A stretch of DNA of 64,000 nt from Semisulcospira habei (Eukaryota > Mollusca > Gastropoda > Semisulcospiridae). The position numbers were made by a program, and so were the translations under genes. Positions 56,646 through 64,000 of this stretch are shown piece by piece (the stretch's first letter is position 1; the number at the start of each line of letters is the position of its first letter). The DNA lies in contig BTPG01000005.1 in assembly GCA_036245525.1 (NCBI GenBank), forward strand, positions 118,457,507-118,521,506, in the 5' to 3' direction. The notes under the pieces are model-generated. The model was not told where the DNA came from, searched no databases, and saw nothing but the letters and a program-made list of their open reading frames with translations.

Positions 56646-57380
56646 CTCTCACTGGGTAACGTCTCTATTTTAGGAATCGCGTTAAAAGTTGAGTTGAGAG
56701 TGGAGTGGAAGCAGAGGAATCGCGTTAAAAGTTGAGTTGAGAGTGGAGTGGAAGCAGAGGAATCGCGTTAAAAGTTGAGTTGAGAGTGGAGGGGAAGCGG
56801 AGGAATCGCGTTAAAAGTTGAGTTGAGAATGGAGGGGAAGCCGCGGAGGAATTGCGTGAAAGTTGAGTTGAGAGTGGAGGGGAAGCGGAGGAACCGCGTT
56901 AAAAGTTGAGTTGAGAGTGGAGGGGAAGCGGAGGAATCGCGTGAAAGTTGAGTTGAGAGTGGAGGGGAAGCGGAAGAATCGCGTTAACCCATTCAGCCCT
57001 GACGCACTACAGCAGGAGATGGGTCGACCATGATAATTCAAGGGTAGTGCCAGATTAGCTAGACGCCTACATGCGCCAAGCTAATCTGGCACTAGCCTTG
57101 ACTTATCATGGTCGACCCATCTCCTGCAACAGGTGCATCGTTGTTAGATGACGCCTCCAAAATTTGGGAAATATGTGCGTCGGTCTGAATGAGTCAAAAG
57201 TTGCGTTGTGAGTGGAGGGGAAGCGGTGGAATCGCGTTAAAAGTTGAGTTGAGAGTGGAGGGGACGCGGGGGTATCGCGTTTGAAAGGCGTTGAGAGTGG
57301 AGGGGAAGGGGGGCCTCCCCACCACTCTCAAATCAACATTTAACGCGATTCCTCAAAATAGAGACGTTATCCCGTGAGAG
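56646..57380. mobile_element. Element with about 60-bp terminal inverted repeats around a 43-bp minisatellite
   Basis: The left end CTCTCACTGGGTAACGTCTC with CTATTTTAGGAATCGCG is mirrored at the right end (CGCGATTCCTCAAAATAGAG, ACGTTATCCCGTGAGAG). Between them, 43-bp units (GGAATCGCGTTAAAAGTTGA...) repeat, measured at 56673 and 56716. Some units vary in length. The minisatellite sequence itself continues into both inverted repeats. No coding capacity. Foldback-type organisation. Confidence 0.82.
56984..57197. mobile_element. TH1 element inserted in the minisatellite at TTAA
   Basis: The unit sequence ATCGCGTTAAAAGTTG is interrupted after GCGTTAA. It resumes at TCAAAAGTTGCG, with the right TTAA mutated to TCAA (57194-57197). 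Ends TTAACCCATTCAGCCCTGAC and GTCGGTCTGAATGAGT, core GTGCCAGATTAGCT and complement. The uninterrupted units next door prove the target site. Confidence 0.93.
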
Positions 57381-57823
57381 CTTTCCTGGCCCACCTCCCC
57401 GATCACCGTACGAACAGCGCGCGACAGAAGGGGCCGATTATCCTGAGGTAGGGGCAGATAATCGCCGGTAATTGCCATAATGGGGGCGCCACAGGATCCC
57501 ACAGCTAGCCCGCGACAAGCGACAGCCTCATTTACCTCATTAGCGCCCCGGTGCCCGCCGCCAAGCGCTTATCTCCCTTGCACGCGAAGTTTTTGGCGTG
57601 GGGAGGCAGAATGAGTCTTTTCAAAGTTGAGACCTCACCCATCACAATCGAGGAAAAAATTATAGTTGTATTCTGTCGGTGCACAAATAAAACGTGGTAT
57701 CTGTTTGACTTTTTCAAAAGTGTATCTCTGCACATTTTTCAATAGTCGTTCTTGTATTTTTTAAAAAAAACGCGTACATTGTATTGAAATCGCATTCAGT
57801 TTATATGCTGTCGATTAAAACAA
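57381..57823. promoter_or_regulatory. Complex unique island, candidate regulatory element
   Basis: 57390-57600 is balanced in composition and repeat-free. It includes GCAGATAATCGCCGGTAATT, GCCATAATGGGGGCGCC, CATTTACCTCATTAGCGCC and AGCGCTTATCTCC, which carry homeodomain and GATA-like cores on both strands. No protein domain. Function is inferred from composition only. Confidence 0.3.
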
Positions 57824-58494
<671 letters not shown>

Positions 58495-58790
58495 ACAAGA
58501 GGTATAGATCCTCACGAGCCCCCGCAGTTGCAAGGGCTCATGAGGGTCTATTCCTCTGGGTGATACTACTTTGCATCCGTTCTCCTTGGACGGCTGGGAA
58601 TTTTTTACGTTGAATTTACGATGATAAAAATAAAACCCAGCCAAGTCAGTACAAGATGTATAGATCCTCATGAGCCCCCGCAGGTGCTGGGGCTTGTGAG
58701 AATCTATGCCTCTTGGTGAGACTACTTTGCATCCGTGTTTCTTTACGGCTGGGGATTTTTGACGTTGAATTTACGATGATTTCAAAAACA
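58495..58790. repeat. Two tandem units of 156 bp, each starting with a CP palindrome
   Basis: ACAAGA-GTATAGATCC words start at 58495 and 58651. Both palindromes (58495-58558, 58651-58716) are followed by ACTACTTTGCATCCGT, GGCTGGG and GACGTTGAATTTACGATGAT-like sequence. Palindrome arms are partly eroded, but the shared spacer shows true tandem duplication. Confidence 0.9.
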
Positions 58791-58885
58791 CAATCAGTGC
58801 GTCCGCTGGTAGTAAAAGGATTACTGTGCTTGTATGGACAACTGCGACAAAACACGTGTTGACTTAATTAATCCTGTTGAACTCA

Positions 58886-58955
58886 TGGGTGTGCTAGTCT
58901 GTTATATGAGATCTTACAGCCTGGAGTCGTAAGGTCCCAAATCACAGACCACCAC
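58886..58955. repeat. TTACGG-family hairpin, eroded left arm
   Basis: GTGCTAGTCTGTTATATGAG faces AAATCACAGACCACCACAC around ATCTTACAGCC/GTCGTAAGGTC. Confidence 0.78.
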
Positions 58956-59036
58956 ACAAGCCTGTCACAGCATGTCTATTCAATGCGATTTTGTTTTAGG
59001 AATAGTATTGACAAAGAACACCTCGCCAGCGAAAGG

Positions 59037-59130
59037 CTCGATGCGCATGCGCTTTTCCATCCGGAACTGGCGAGCGGTAAGCACGTGACTTTCTCGTGAG
59101 TCACGTGCCGTTTCAGGCATGCGCACCGGT
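59037..59130. promoter_or_regulatory. Candidate promoter or enhancer with NRF1-, ETS- and E-box-like sites
   Basis: In 94 bp there are GATGCGCATGCGCTT (NRF1-like), ATCCGGAACT (ETS-like), GCACGTGACT and TCACGTGCC (E-boxes facing each other) and GGCATGCGCACCGG (second NRF1-like). This grouping is common at housekeeping-type promoters. No downstream gene is recognised on either strand, so the call is tentative. The two E-boxes also make an imperfect inverted repeat. Confidence 0.35.
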
Positions 59131-59215
59131 ATAGCAGCGATAACGACCTAATAGCGTACTCTGTGTATTAATGGCAAAAATAATCGACGACCAACACCAT
59201 GTTCGATTCTTCCAA

Positions 59216-59284
59216 CTGTATGAGGCGTAGATCCTCATGAGCCCACGGAATTGCGGGGGCTTATGAGTATCTATGACTCTTGCT
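59216..59284. repeat. CP palindrome, eroded
   Basis: GAGGCGTAGATCCTCATGAG faces GCTTATGAGTATCTATGACTC, centre CCCACGGAATTGCGGGGG. Confidence 0.82.
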
Positions 59285-59535
59285 AACCGAGTGTTTAAGC
59301 AAAGGGAGATGGCCGTGACGATATGGTTGGTAAACGATGGAGATGGGTCTGTTTGCACGCTAGTGTCAAGTTAGTCCATCATCCTTTAATGAAATGTGAA
59401 ATCCTCATGCCAGAAATAAATCCATTTAATTGTGTTCTGATGTTCAACAGAAGCAGGAGGTGCCGTTGCAGATAACTTTGATCCACGTCATGCACATGAC
59501 CGCTTGAGATGTAAACGTTATGGTTACAACAAAAG

Positions 59536-59547
59536 GTGTGTGTGTGT

Positions 59548-59610
<63 letters not shown>

Positions 59611-59677
59611 CGTGTGTGTGTGTGTGCGTGCGTGCATGCTTGTGTTGTGTGTGTGTGTATGTGAGAGTGCGTGGCGA

Positions 59678-59725
<48 letters not shown>
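59536..59725. repeat. (GT)n microsatellite with GC-rich interruptions
   Basis: Two (GT)n blocks separated by GCGTGCGTGCATGC and GAGAGTGCGTGG, followed by G-rich sequence to 59805. Confidence 0.96.
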
Positions 59726-59727
<2 letters not shown>

Positions 59728-59811
59728 AGTGGGATGGAGGGGACGGGGGGGAGGGGGGGTGGGAGGAGGGGGAGGGGGAGCATGGTGGTAAGGGGGTGGG
59801 GGATACCCAGT

Positions 59812-59892
59812 AAGCAAAGGTTCTCGTGCCCACGACGGCCGCAGTGGGCCCGCGCACAGCTGTCGTGGGTCCGAAGACGTTTTGCTACTGGG
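59812..59892. repeat. GGCCGC repeat, copy 1
   Basis: AAAGGTTCTCGTGCCCACGA, CGGCCGCAGTGGGCCCG and ACGTTTTGCTACTGGGG match, in inverse orientation, the copy at 63152. It also contains an inner inverted pair CCCACGAC/GTCGTGGG. Confidence 0.7.
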
Positions 59893-60299
59893 GCATGTAC
59901 TAAAAATAGGAAATACGTATGCAACTACAAAGTGACATGATCAGACACGGTAAAAGGTTTGGGTCGCGAAAAAAATAATGAATATCTAAAAAACACCCCT
60001 TTAAAAATAGAGATACATACATGAAAAATCACTTCCCTCGTTTAAAAAACGACAAAGTTTGAGAACTGGTTTGTGAACCAAAATAGTTTCCGCTGTTAAG
60101 TGAAAGTCCGTTGTTCATTGTTAATATTTCCCTGTATTTATACATCTTCTCAATTCGGACTGACAAAATCCACTGCATCATTAGCTTTTTTTTCTTCTCT
60201 TGTACTGTCTCATTACACCAATCGACCAAACTCGGTGAGTCTGTCAGCGTCAACAAAGCACCACACAGATGTCATTATCAACTGTCGTTATCGAATGAG
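59893..60299. other. No gene seen
   Basis: AT-rich unique sequence. Confidence 0.4.
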
Positions 60300-60530
60300 T
60301 TATGACTGAATAAACCGCAGACATTATTAAGGCGTTTATGAAATTTCACAGCCCTACACCCACGAGCATGATGCCGAATTAATTACGTCTAACCGCTAGA
60401 CAAAAGTCCGGCGTCGTCGTGGGGAACGGTCACATGACGACAAGCCAGAAAAGTGCCCGAAACAATGGGACTTCATTTCGCTAAAGGGGCCTTGTGGCTC
60501 ATTAGGGAACTTAACTAACTAACTAGCTAA
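60300..60530. promoter_or_regulatory. Complex unique island, candidate regulatory element
   Basis: Repeat-free sequence with TTATTAAGGCGTTTATGAAA (caudal-like), CGAATTAATTACG (paired homeodomain-like), AAACAATGGGAC (SOX-like), GGTCACATGACG and TGGCTCATTAGGG. No protein domain. Inference only. Confidence 0.3.
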
Positions 60531-60675
60531 AGTTCTCTTCCACTGTCGTAGAATATTCCGGCAGTGGGAGAGACAGACTGAATGAATAACTATGGAGTTA
60601 ACGGTGAAGGAGAATAAGTGAATAACTTTACAGGAAAACGGCTTCCGTCTCGTCCTGATTGCGCAGTGGTGGGGC

Positions 60676-60775
60676 ATTGGTTGTGGGGTAGGGTGTGGGT
60701 GGGGGTGGGGATGGGGGTGGGGGTTGGGGTGGTGGGGGGTGGTGGTAGGGGGTAGCGGGGTGCAGATTTGGGGGG
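60676..60775. repeat. G-rich tract (GGGTGGGG)n
   Basis: Many G runs of three or more over 100 bp on the plus strand. Confidence 0.9.
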
Positions 60776-60937
60776 TGCTAACCACAAAGGCGGACTTATC
60801 GCTAGTTACCTCGTTAGCCACTGGGGAATACGGAACCTGATCGAGATAATGAGCTGAGAAGACCGCAAGTTGGTTTTTGCGGTGTGCTTGCGCGTCGAGA
60901 GGCACTGTGCAGAAAATGCCGCTTCCTCTCGATCCAC

Positions 60938-60995
60938 CTCTGGTTAGACAACCAGTCAACGGCAGTGAATCGAGGGAGATATCCAGTGGAGTGCT
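60938..60995. repeat. CACTGG-family hairpin relic
   Basis: CTCTGGTTAGACAACCAG and GAATCGAGGGAGATATCCAG retain the right-arm words of the family. Confidence 0.5.
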
Positions 60996-61149
60996 TCCGA
61001 TCACAGGATGACTTACATCCGCTGGGTAGAAATGATGTAAATTTAGTTAATTTCTCCTTGTCAGTGATCAGCAAGAAGTATTGATCGTAATGAGCTTCTG
61101 TGGCTGGCGAGATTTCCAATGACTTTCACCGTCTGGGGGAGAAATGACG

Positions 61150-61229
61150 TTAACTCATTCGAGACGAACGGCATGCGCATACGCGGCTTCAGCCGCGTAT
61201 CCGCATGCCGTTCGTCTCAAATGAGTTAA
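61150..61229. repeat. TH3 hairpin element, essentially perfect
   Basis: TTAA at 61150-61153 and 61226-61229. CGAACGGCATGCGCATACGC pairs with GCGTATCCGCATGCCGTTCG. The arm body GGCATGCGCA/TCCGCATGCC differs from TH3 copies at 12356 and 42539, yet stays paired. Confidence 0.94.
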
Positions 61230-61337
61230 TGATTTCGAGCCTTCTTAGTCAGCAAGAAAACATACTTCTTCTGCTGCGATTAATACGGATCTAGGCCGAG
61301 CTTTGTACAGAGCGACATGAAAGTGTGTCGATGAAAG

Positions 61338-61393
61338 GGGGTGGGGTGCGGGGTGGGTGGGGGGGTGGGTGGGGGTGGGGGTGGGGGGGGGGG
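61338..61393. repeat. G-rich tract
   Basis: GGGGTGGGG-type runs, repeated again near 61475-61505. Confidence 0.88.
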
Positions 61394-61693
61394 CTGCAAT
61401 GATAACGTACCTCGAGTTAGAAGAAGTCATTGCTGATAATGGAAGTGGTGGTGGGAGGGAGGGTGTGTGTGTGTGGTGGTGGGGGGGGGGGGCGTGGAGG
61501 GGGGAGGAAGAAGTGTTGTCCGGTCGTCAGTGCGTTTATAGCGAGGGACACTATTGCGCAATTGATCATAACGAAGCGGATCTGGATAATGATAGGAACT
61601 CTCTCTCTCTATTCATGTCCGCGTTTTTCCACCAAGCATTCTTTATCCACCCTTTCCAAATCGGTTCATGTCCTAGAGAAACACAATTATTCC

Positions 61694-61762
61694 ATTTTTT
61701 GTGAAAAGCGAGATTTTTATTGTAAAACAATGAAAATCTCGCTTTTCACAATAATGAACTTA
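61694..61762. repeat. GCGAG-family hairpin, near perfect
   Basis: TTGTGAAAAGCGAGATTTTT pairs with GAAAATCTCGCTTTTCACAA around ATTGTAAAACAAT. It is the best copy of the family, with AATGAACTTACTGTCTT at its right. Confidence 0.88.
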
Positions 61763-62172
61763 CTGTCTTCTGTCAACATTTTTCGTTCTTACCCGGAAGC
61801 GGAAATTCCCAAATAGTCCCAGCTGTCCTCTTCTGTTTCTGGTCCTTTGCAAAACAGTTCCAGAGACTGTCATGTCGACCTTGATAGTTCAAGGGTGGTG
61901 CCAGAATAGCTTTGCGGACCAGGGACTCTCGACAGTCCTTGCTCATAAGGAGGACGTTATGGGGGCTTGTTGCTACGACTGTCCAGCCTCAGGGTGAAGG
62001 GGACGTCCCCCCATCTCGGAGTAAAAGACGAAAAGACGTCCCGTCAGCGGAAAGCGAAACGATCATTACAATCTTTTGGCTCTATTCTTCCCCCTCTCCT
62101 TGTCCCCAGAACAATCGAGAAGAAGGTCTGAGACCCGGTGTGAACCGCGGTACCTCTCTTTGTGTTCATGCC
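61763..62172. other. No gene recognised; TH1 left arm at 61874-61912
   Basis: GTCGACCTTGATAGTTCAAG and GGTGGTGCCAGAATAGCTTT form one TH1 arm without a partner. The rest is balanced unique sequence (GGGGACGTCCCC at about 62000). Confidence 0.5.
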
Positions 62173-62272
62173 TTAACCCTTTAGCTGTCGGTGCGTTTTT
62201 AGGCGAGGTGAGTTTCCTGCAGGAATCATCGGTCGACAAAAAAGCGTTACTGATTGGCAGCCCAAGAGTTAA
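62173..62272. repeat. TH2 element with TTAA ends
   Basis: TTAA at 62173-62176 and 62269-62272. TTAACCCTTTAGCTGTCGGT faces GGCAGCCCAAGAGTTAA. The centre GTTTCCTGCAGGAATCATCG matches other TH2 copies. Confidence 0.82.
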
Positions 62273-62276
62273 AACT

Positions 62277-62300
62277 GCAAGAGGCATAGATCCTGCTTGC
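62277..62300. repeat. CP left half
   Basis: GCAAGAGGCATAGATCCTGC stops there, 75 bp before a complete copy. Confidence 0.8.
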
Positions 62301-62354
62301 TTCCCGATAGGCGATGTGTGAAAGTACAGTTTCTCAGTTTAGTTCCAAAATCTA

Positions 62355-62420
62355 GCAAGAGGCATAGATCCTCATGAGCCCCCGCGGCTGCGGGGGCTCA
62401 TGAGGATCTATGCCTCTTGC
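62355..62420. repeat. CP palindrome, perfect over both arms
   Basis: GCAAGAGGCATAGATCCTCA and its exact complement, centre CCCCCGCGGCTGCGGGGG. Confidence 0.96.
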
Positions 62421-62479
62421 AGTTGGGTGGTGTCTGCTGTGTTCCAGCAGTGAATGTGTTTTAAAAAGTGAAAATTTCA

Positions 62480-62674
62480 CTTCCGTAGTGGCGGTGGCTC
62501 ACGACACCCCGTGACGCCCGCTTGAAAAAGGCGGCAGGCAGAGTCGCCGCTCGTGATAGCTGGTCTCATTAAATCTCGCCGCCAGAGGGCAGAGCTCGCG
62601 CGGGAGCGTCACCACGTCCGGTTGGGAGTCAAGGGAGGTAATCTGTCCCCAGGGCTTTGACATCGTCGTGGACG
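62480..62674. promoter_or_regulatory. CpG-containing island with a CTCF-like motif
   Basis: Repeat-free GC-rich sequence. CCGCCAGAGGGCAG at 62579-62592 closely fits the CTCF core as I know it from other animals. CTCATTAAATC lies just upstream and GTGACGCCCGC at about 62511. No open frame with a domain. Confidence 0.35.
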
Positions 62675-62818
62675 ACCGGGTTACTAGTCAGTCTAGTCTA
62701 CTGTAACCTGTACTGCTAAGACTCTTAAGTACACGCACGGAAATACGCACCGGGTTACTAGTCAGTCTAGTCTACTGTAACCTGTACTGCTAAGACTCTT
62801 AAGTACACGCACGGAAAT
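62675..62818. repeat. Two direct repeats of 74 bp
   Basis: ACCGGGTTACTAGTCAGTCT starts at 62675 and 62749. Both copies end ACGCACGGAAATA. They look identical by eye. Confidence 0.95.
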
Positions 62819-62870
62819 AAACGGTCCATTATCTTTGTCTTTGTCTTAAATATGCGCGTGTGATCCATTC

Positions 62871-62922
62871 GAGACAATGCCGTGAAGCCGCGTATCCGTA
62901 TGCAGCACGTCTCGAATTGTTA
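62871..62922. repeat. TH3 relic
   Basis: CATTCGAGACAATGCCGTGA and CGTATGCAGCACGTCTCGAA remain. TTAA ends are lost. Confidence 0.65.
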
Positions 62923-63151
62923 GAAATTGAAAGTGTGTTAAGACAAAAATTGTTAGAAATTACAGACTTGGTTCTTCAGCAGGAAGAGCTTAGTTTCAGA
63001 TCTCGGCTGACATTTTTAATGTGCTGGGCGGGGGAGTGGGGGGAGGGCGGGGGGGGGGGGGGATAAGGGGGGAGGGGGGCAAAGAGAGTATTGGCAGCAT
63101 TTTTTTTTTGCCAAAGCATGTTTAAGAGGGCACAGACGCAGACAATAAAAC

Positions 63152-63216
63152 TACCCCGGTAGCAAAACGTGTTCGGGCCCACTGCGGCCGTCGTGGTCCC
63201 GGGGACCTTTGCCGTT
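63152..63216. repeat. GGCCGC repeat, copy 2 (inverted relative to 59812)
   Basis: CCCCGGTAGCAAAACGTGTT, CGGGCCCACTGCGGCCGTCG and GGGACCTTTGCC match the complement of 59812-59892, with a shorter middle. Confidence 0.7.
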
Positions 63217-63544
63217 TAAACATTCAACAATTTCTCTGTGGTGATTCCTTTTACACACACATGGTGTATAGAGAAAGTACATCATATCAGTGCCCAGATC
63301 GTTCAGAAATAAACGTAAGTCAGTTTGCCTTGCTTGTATGATAATCAAAAGGCACAAAACACATTTTTGTTAGTGATAAAAAATAGACAAGCGAAAGTGT
63401 TTTATTTCACACAACCGGATTCCATGCAAATCCCACATCGAACCTGCGCACGGGAGCGTGACCTCAACACGCTGACCTTGATTCTGTGCCATTTGCACGT
63501 GAAACACGATACATGACCACTTCACTGCATATCGTCTTCCATTG
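63217..63544. other. No gene seen
   Basis: Unique AT-rich to balanced sequence. Confidence 0.4.
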
Positions 63545-63611
63545 GCAGGAGGCATGAATCTTCACGAGCCCTTGCAAACGCAAGGGCTCGTGGAGATTAT
63601 ATGCTTCTTGT
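63545..63611. repeat. CP palindrome, CACGAGCCCTTGC/GCAAGGGCTCGTG variant
   Basis: CTTCACGAGCCCTTGCAAAC pairs with GCAAGGGCTCGTGGAG. Both the CACGAG and the CCTTGC positions changed on both arms. Confidence 0.9.
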
Positions 63612-64000
63612 CGACACTGTTTTTGTTCTCATATGCTTCTGGATTTCCTCCAATGAAGGAGGAAGTAGGGGGTTTCAGTCGATGGAGTGATGTACCCGCT
63701 TGCTCGCTTGTCTCGTTTCCGACCTGTCAATCATGAAATGCAGGAACCGGGGATGCGCATCTTCGCAGCCTGTTGTTGGTGCCACGTCGTTCACTGGTGA
63801 TTGAAAATGAGAGGGTACCAAACGAAGTTGTGAAAACATGCAAAGGCAAAAGAACGCAGCCGAACTTAGTAGCCAAAATATATATTTCCGACATTTAAAA
63901 AAAAAAAAAAGTCTTTGCTGGCTGGCGCCAGCAAAGAAAAGAAGAAAATATTGGAAATATATATTTAATTGCAATGTGTCTGAGGTGTCATGACAAGTAC
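63612..64000. other. No gene seen; short inverted repeat at about 63915-63937
   Basis: CTTTGCTGGCTGGCGCCAGC with AAAG is a small palindrome flanked by A and T runs. TATATATTTCCGACATTT and GGAAATATATATTTAATT are a loose outer pair, so this may be a degenerate hairpin element. Confidence 0.4.

Overview
This window looks like nuclear DNA from an invertebrate animal, most likely a marine mollusc such as a gastropod. The evidence is eukaryotic tRNA-Lys(CUU) genes, several APE-type non-LTR retrotransposon lineages (RTE-like, CR1/L2-like, and RNase H-bearing), long (CT)n, (CA)n and (GA)n microsatellites, and a very high load of short palindromic repeats. The mollusc call rests on remembered resemblance of the LINE 3' tails and of palindromic satellites of about 160 bp, so it is tentative. 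I recognise no intact host protein-coding gene. The only convincing functional genes are the tRNA-Lys copies.

Layout. 1-7.7 kb: palindromic repeats, microsatellites and the first tRNA-Lys. 7.8-11 kb: a minus-strand LINE 3' end whose RNase H region is split by a 2.35-kb inverted array of a 523-bp unit flanked by a 14-bp duplication. 11-19 kb: four more tRNA-Lys copies or relics, one split by a hairpin element inserted at TTAA. 19-30 kb: microsatellites, hairpins, an RTE-like LINE relic at 24.6-25.9 kb and several islands of complex unique sequence. 30-37 kb: a CR1/L2-like LINE nested in (CT)n and broken by an antisense LINE fragment, then a 5'-truncated RTE-like LINE with a long open frame and a 12-bp target duplication. 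37-49 kb: dense hairpin elements and another CR1/L2-like relic between (GA)n tracts. 49.6-51.6 kb: a 315-codon ORF1-like gene between (CT)n tracts. 51.6-54.9 kb: a near full-length RTE-like element with an 11-bp target duplication, one frameshift and one nonsense codon. 55-58 kb: minisatellites, one with terminal inverted repeats and a nested hairpin insertion. 58-64 kb: more palindromes, two candidate regulatory islands and G-rich tracts.

Repeat families named here. TH1, TH2 and TH3 are hairpin elements bounded by TTAA, with ends like TTAACCC/GGGTTAA or TTAACTCATT/AATGAGTTAA but different cores. CP is a palindrome of about 65 bp starting GCAAGAGGCATAGAT, with roughly 40 whole or partial copies. 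Minor hairpin families are called TTACGG, CACTGG, GCGAG and AACGGAG after core motifs.

The most interesting signal is that CP, TH1 and TH3 arms differ between copies by paired, complementary substitutions, so each copy stays self-complementary while diverging. CP copies also recur in tandem pairs about 150-168 bp apart. TTAA insertion is shown directly by TH1 copies inside a tRNA and inside a minisatellite whose uninterrupted forms are visible nearby.
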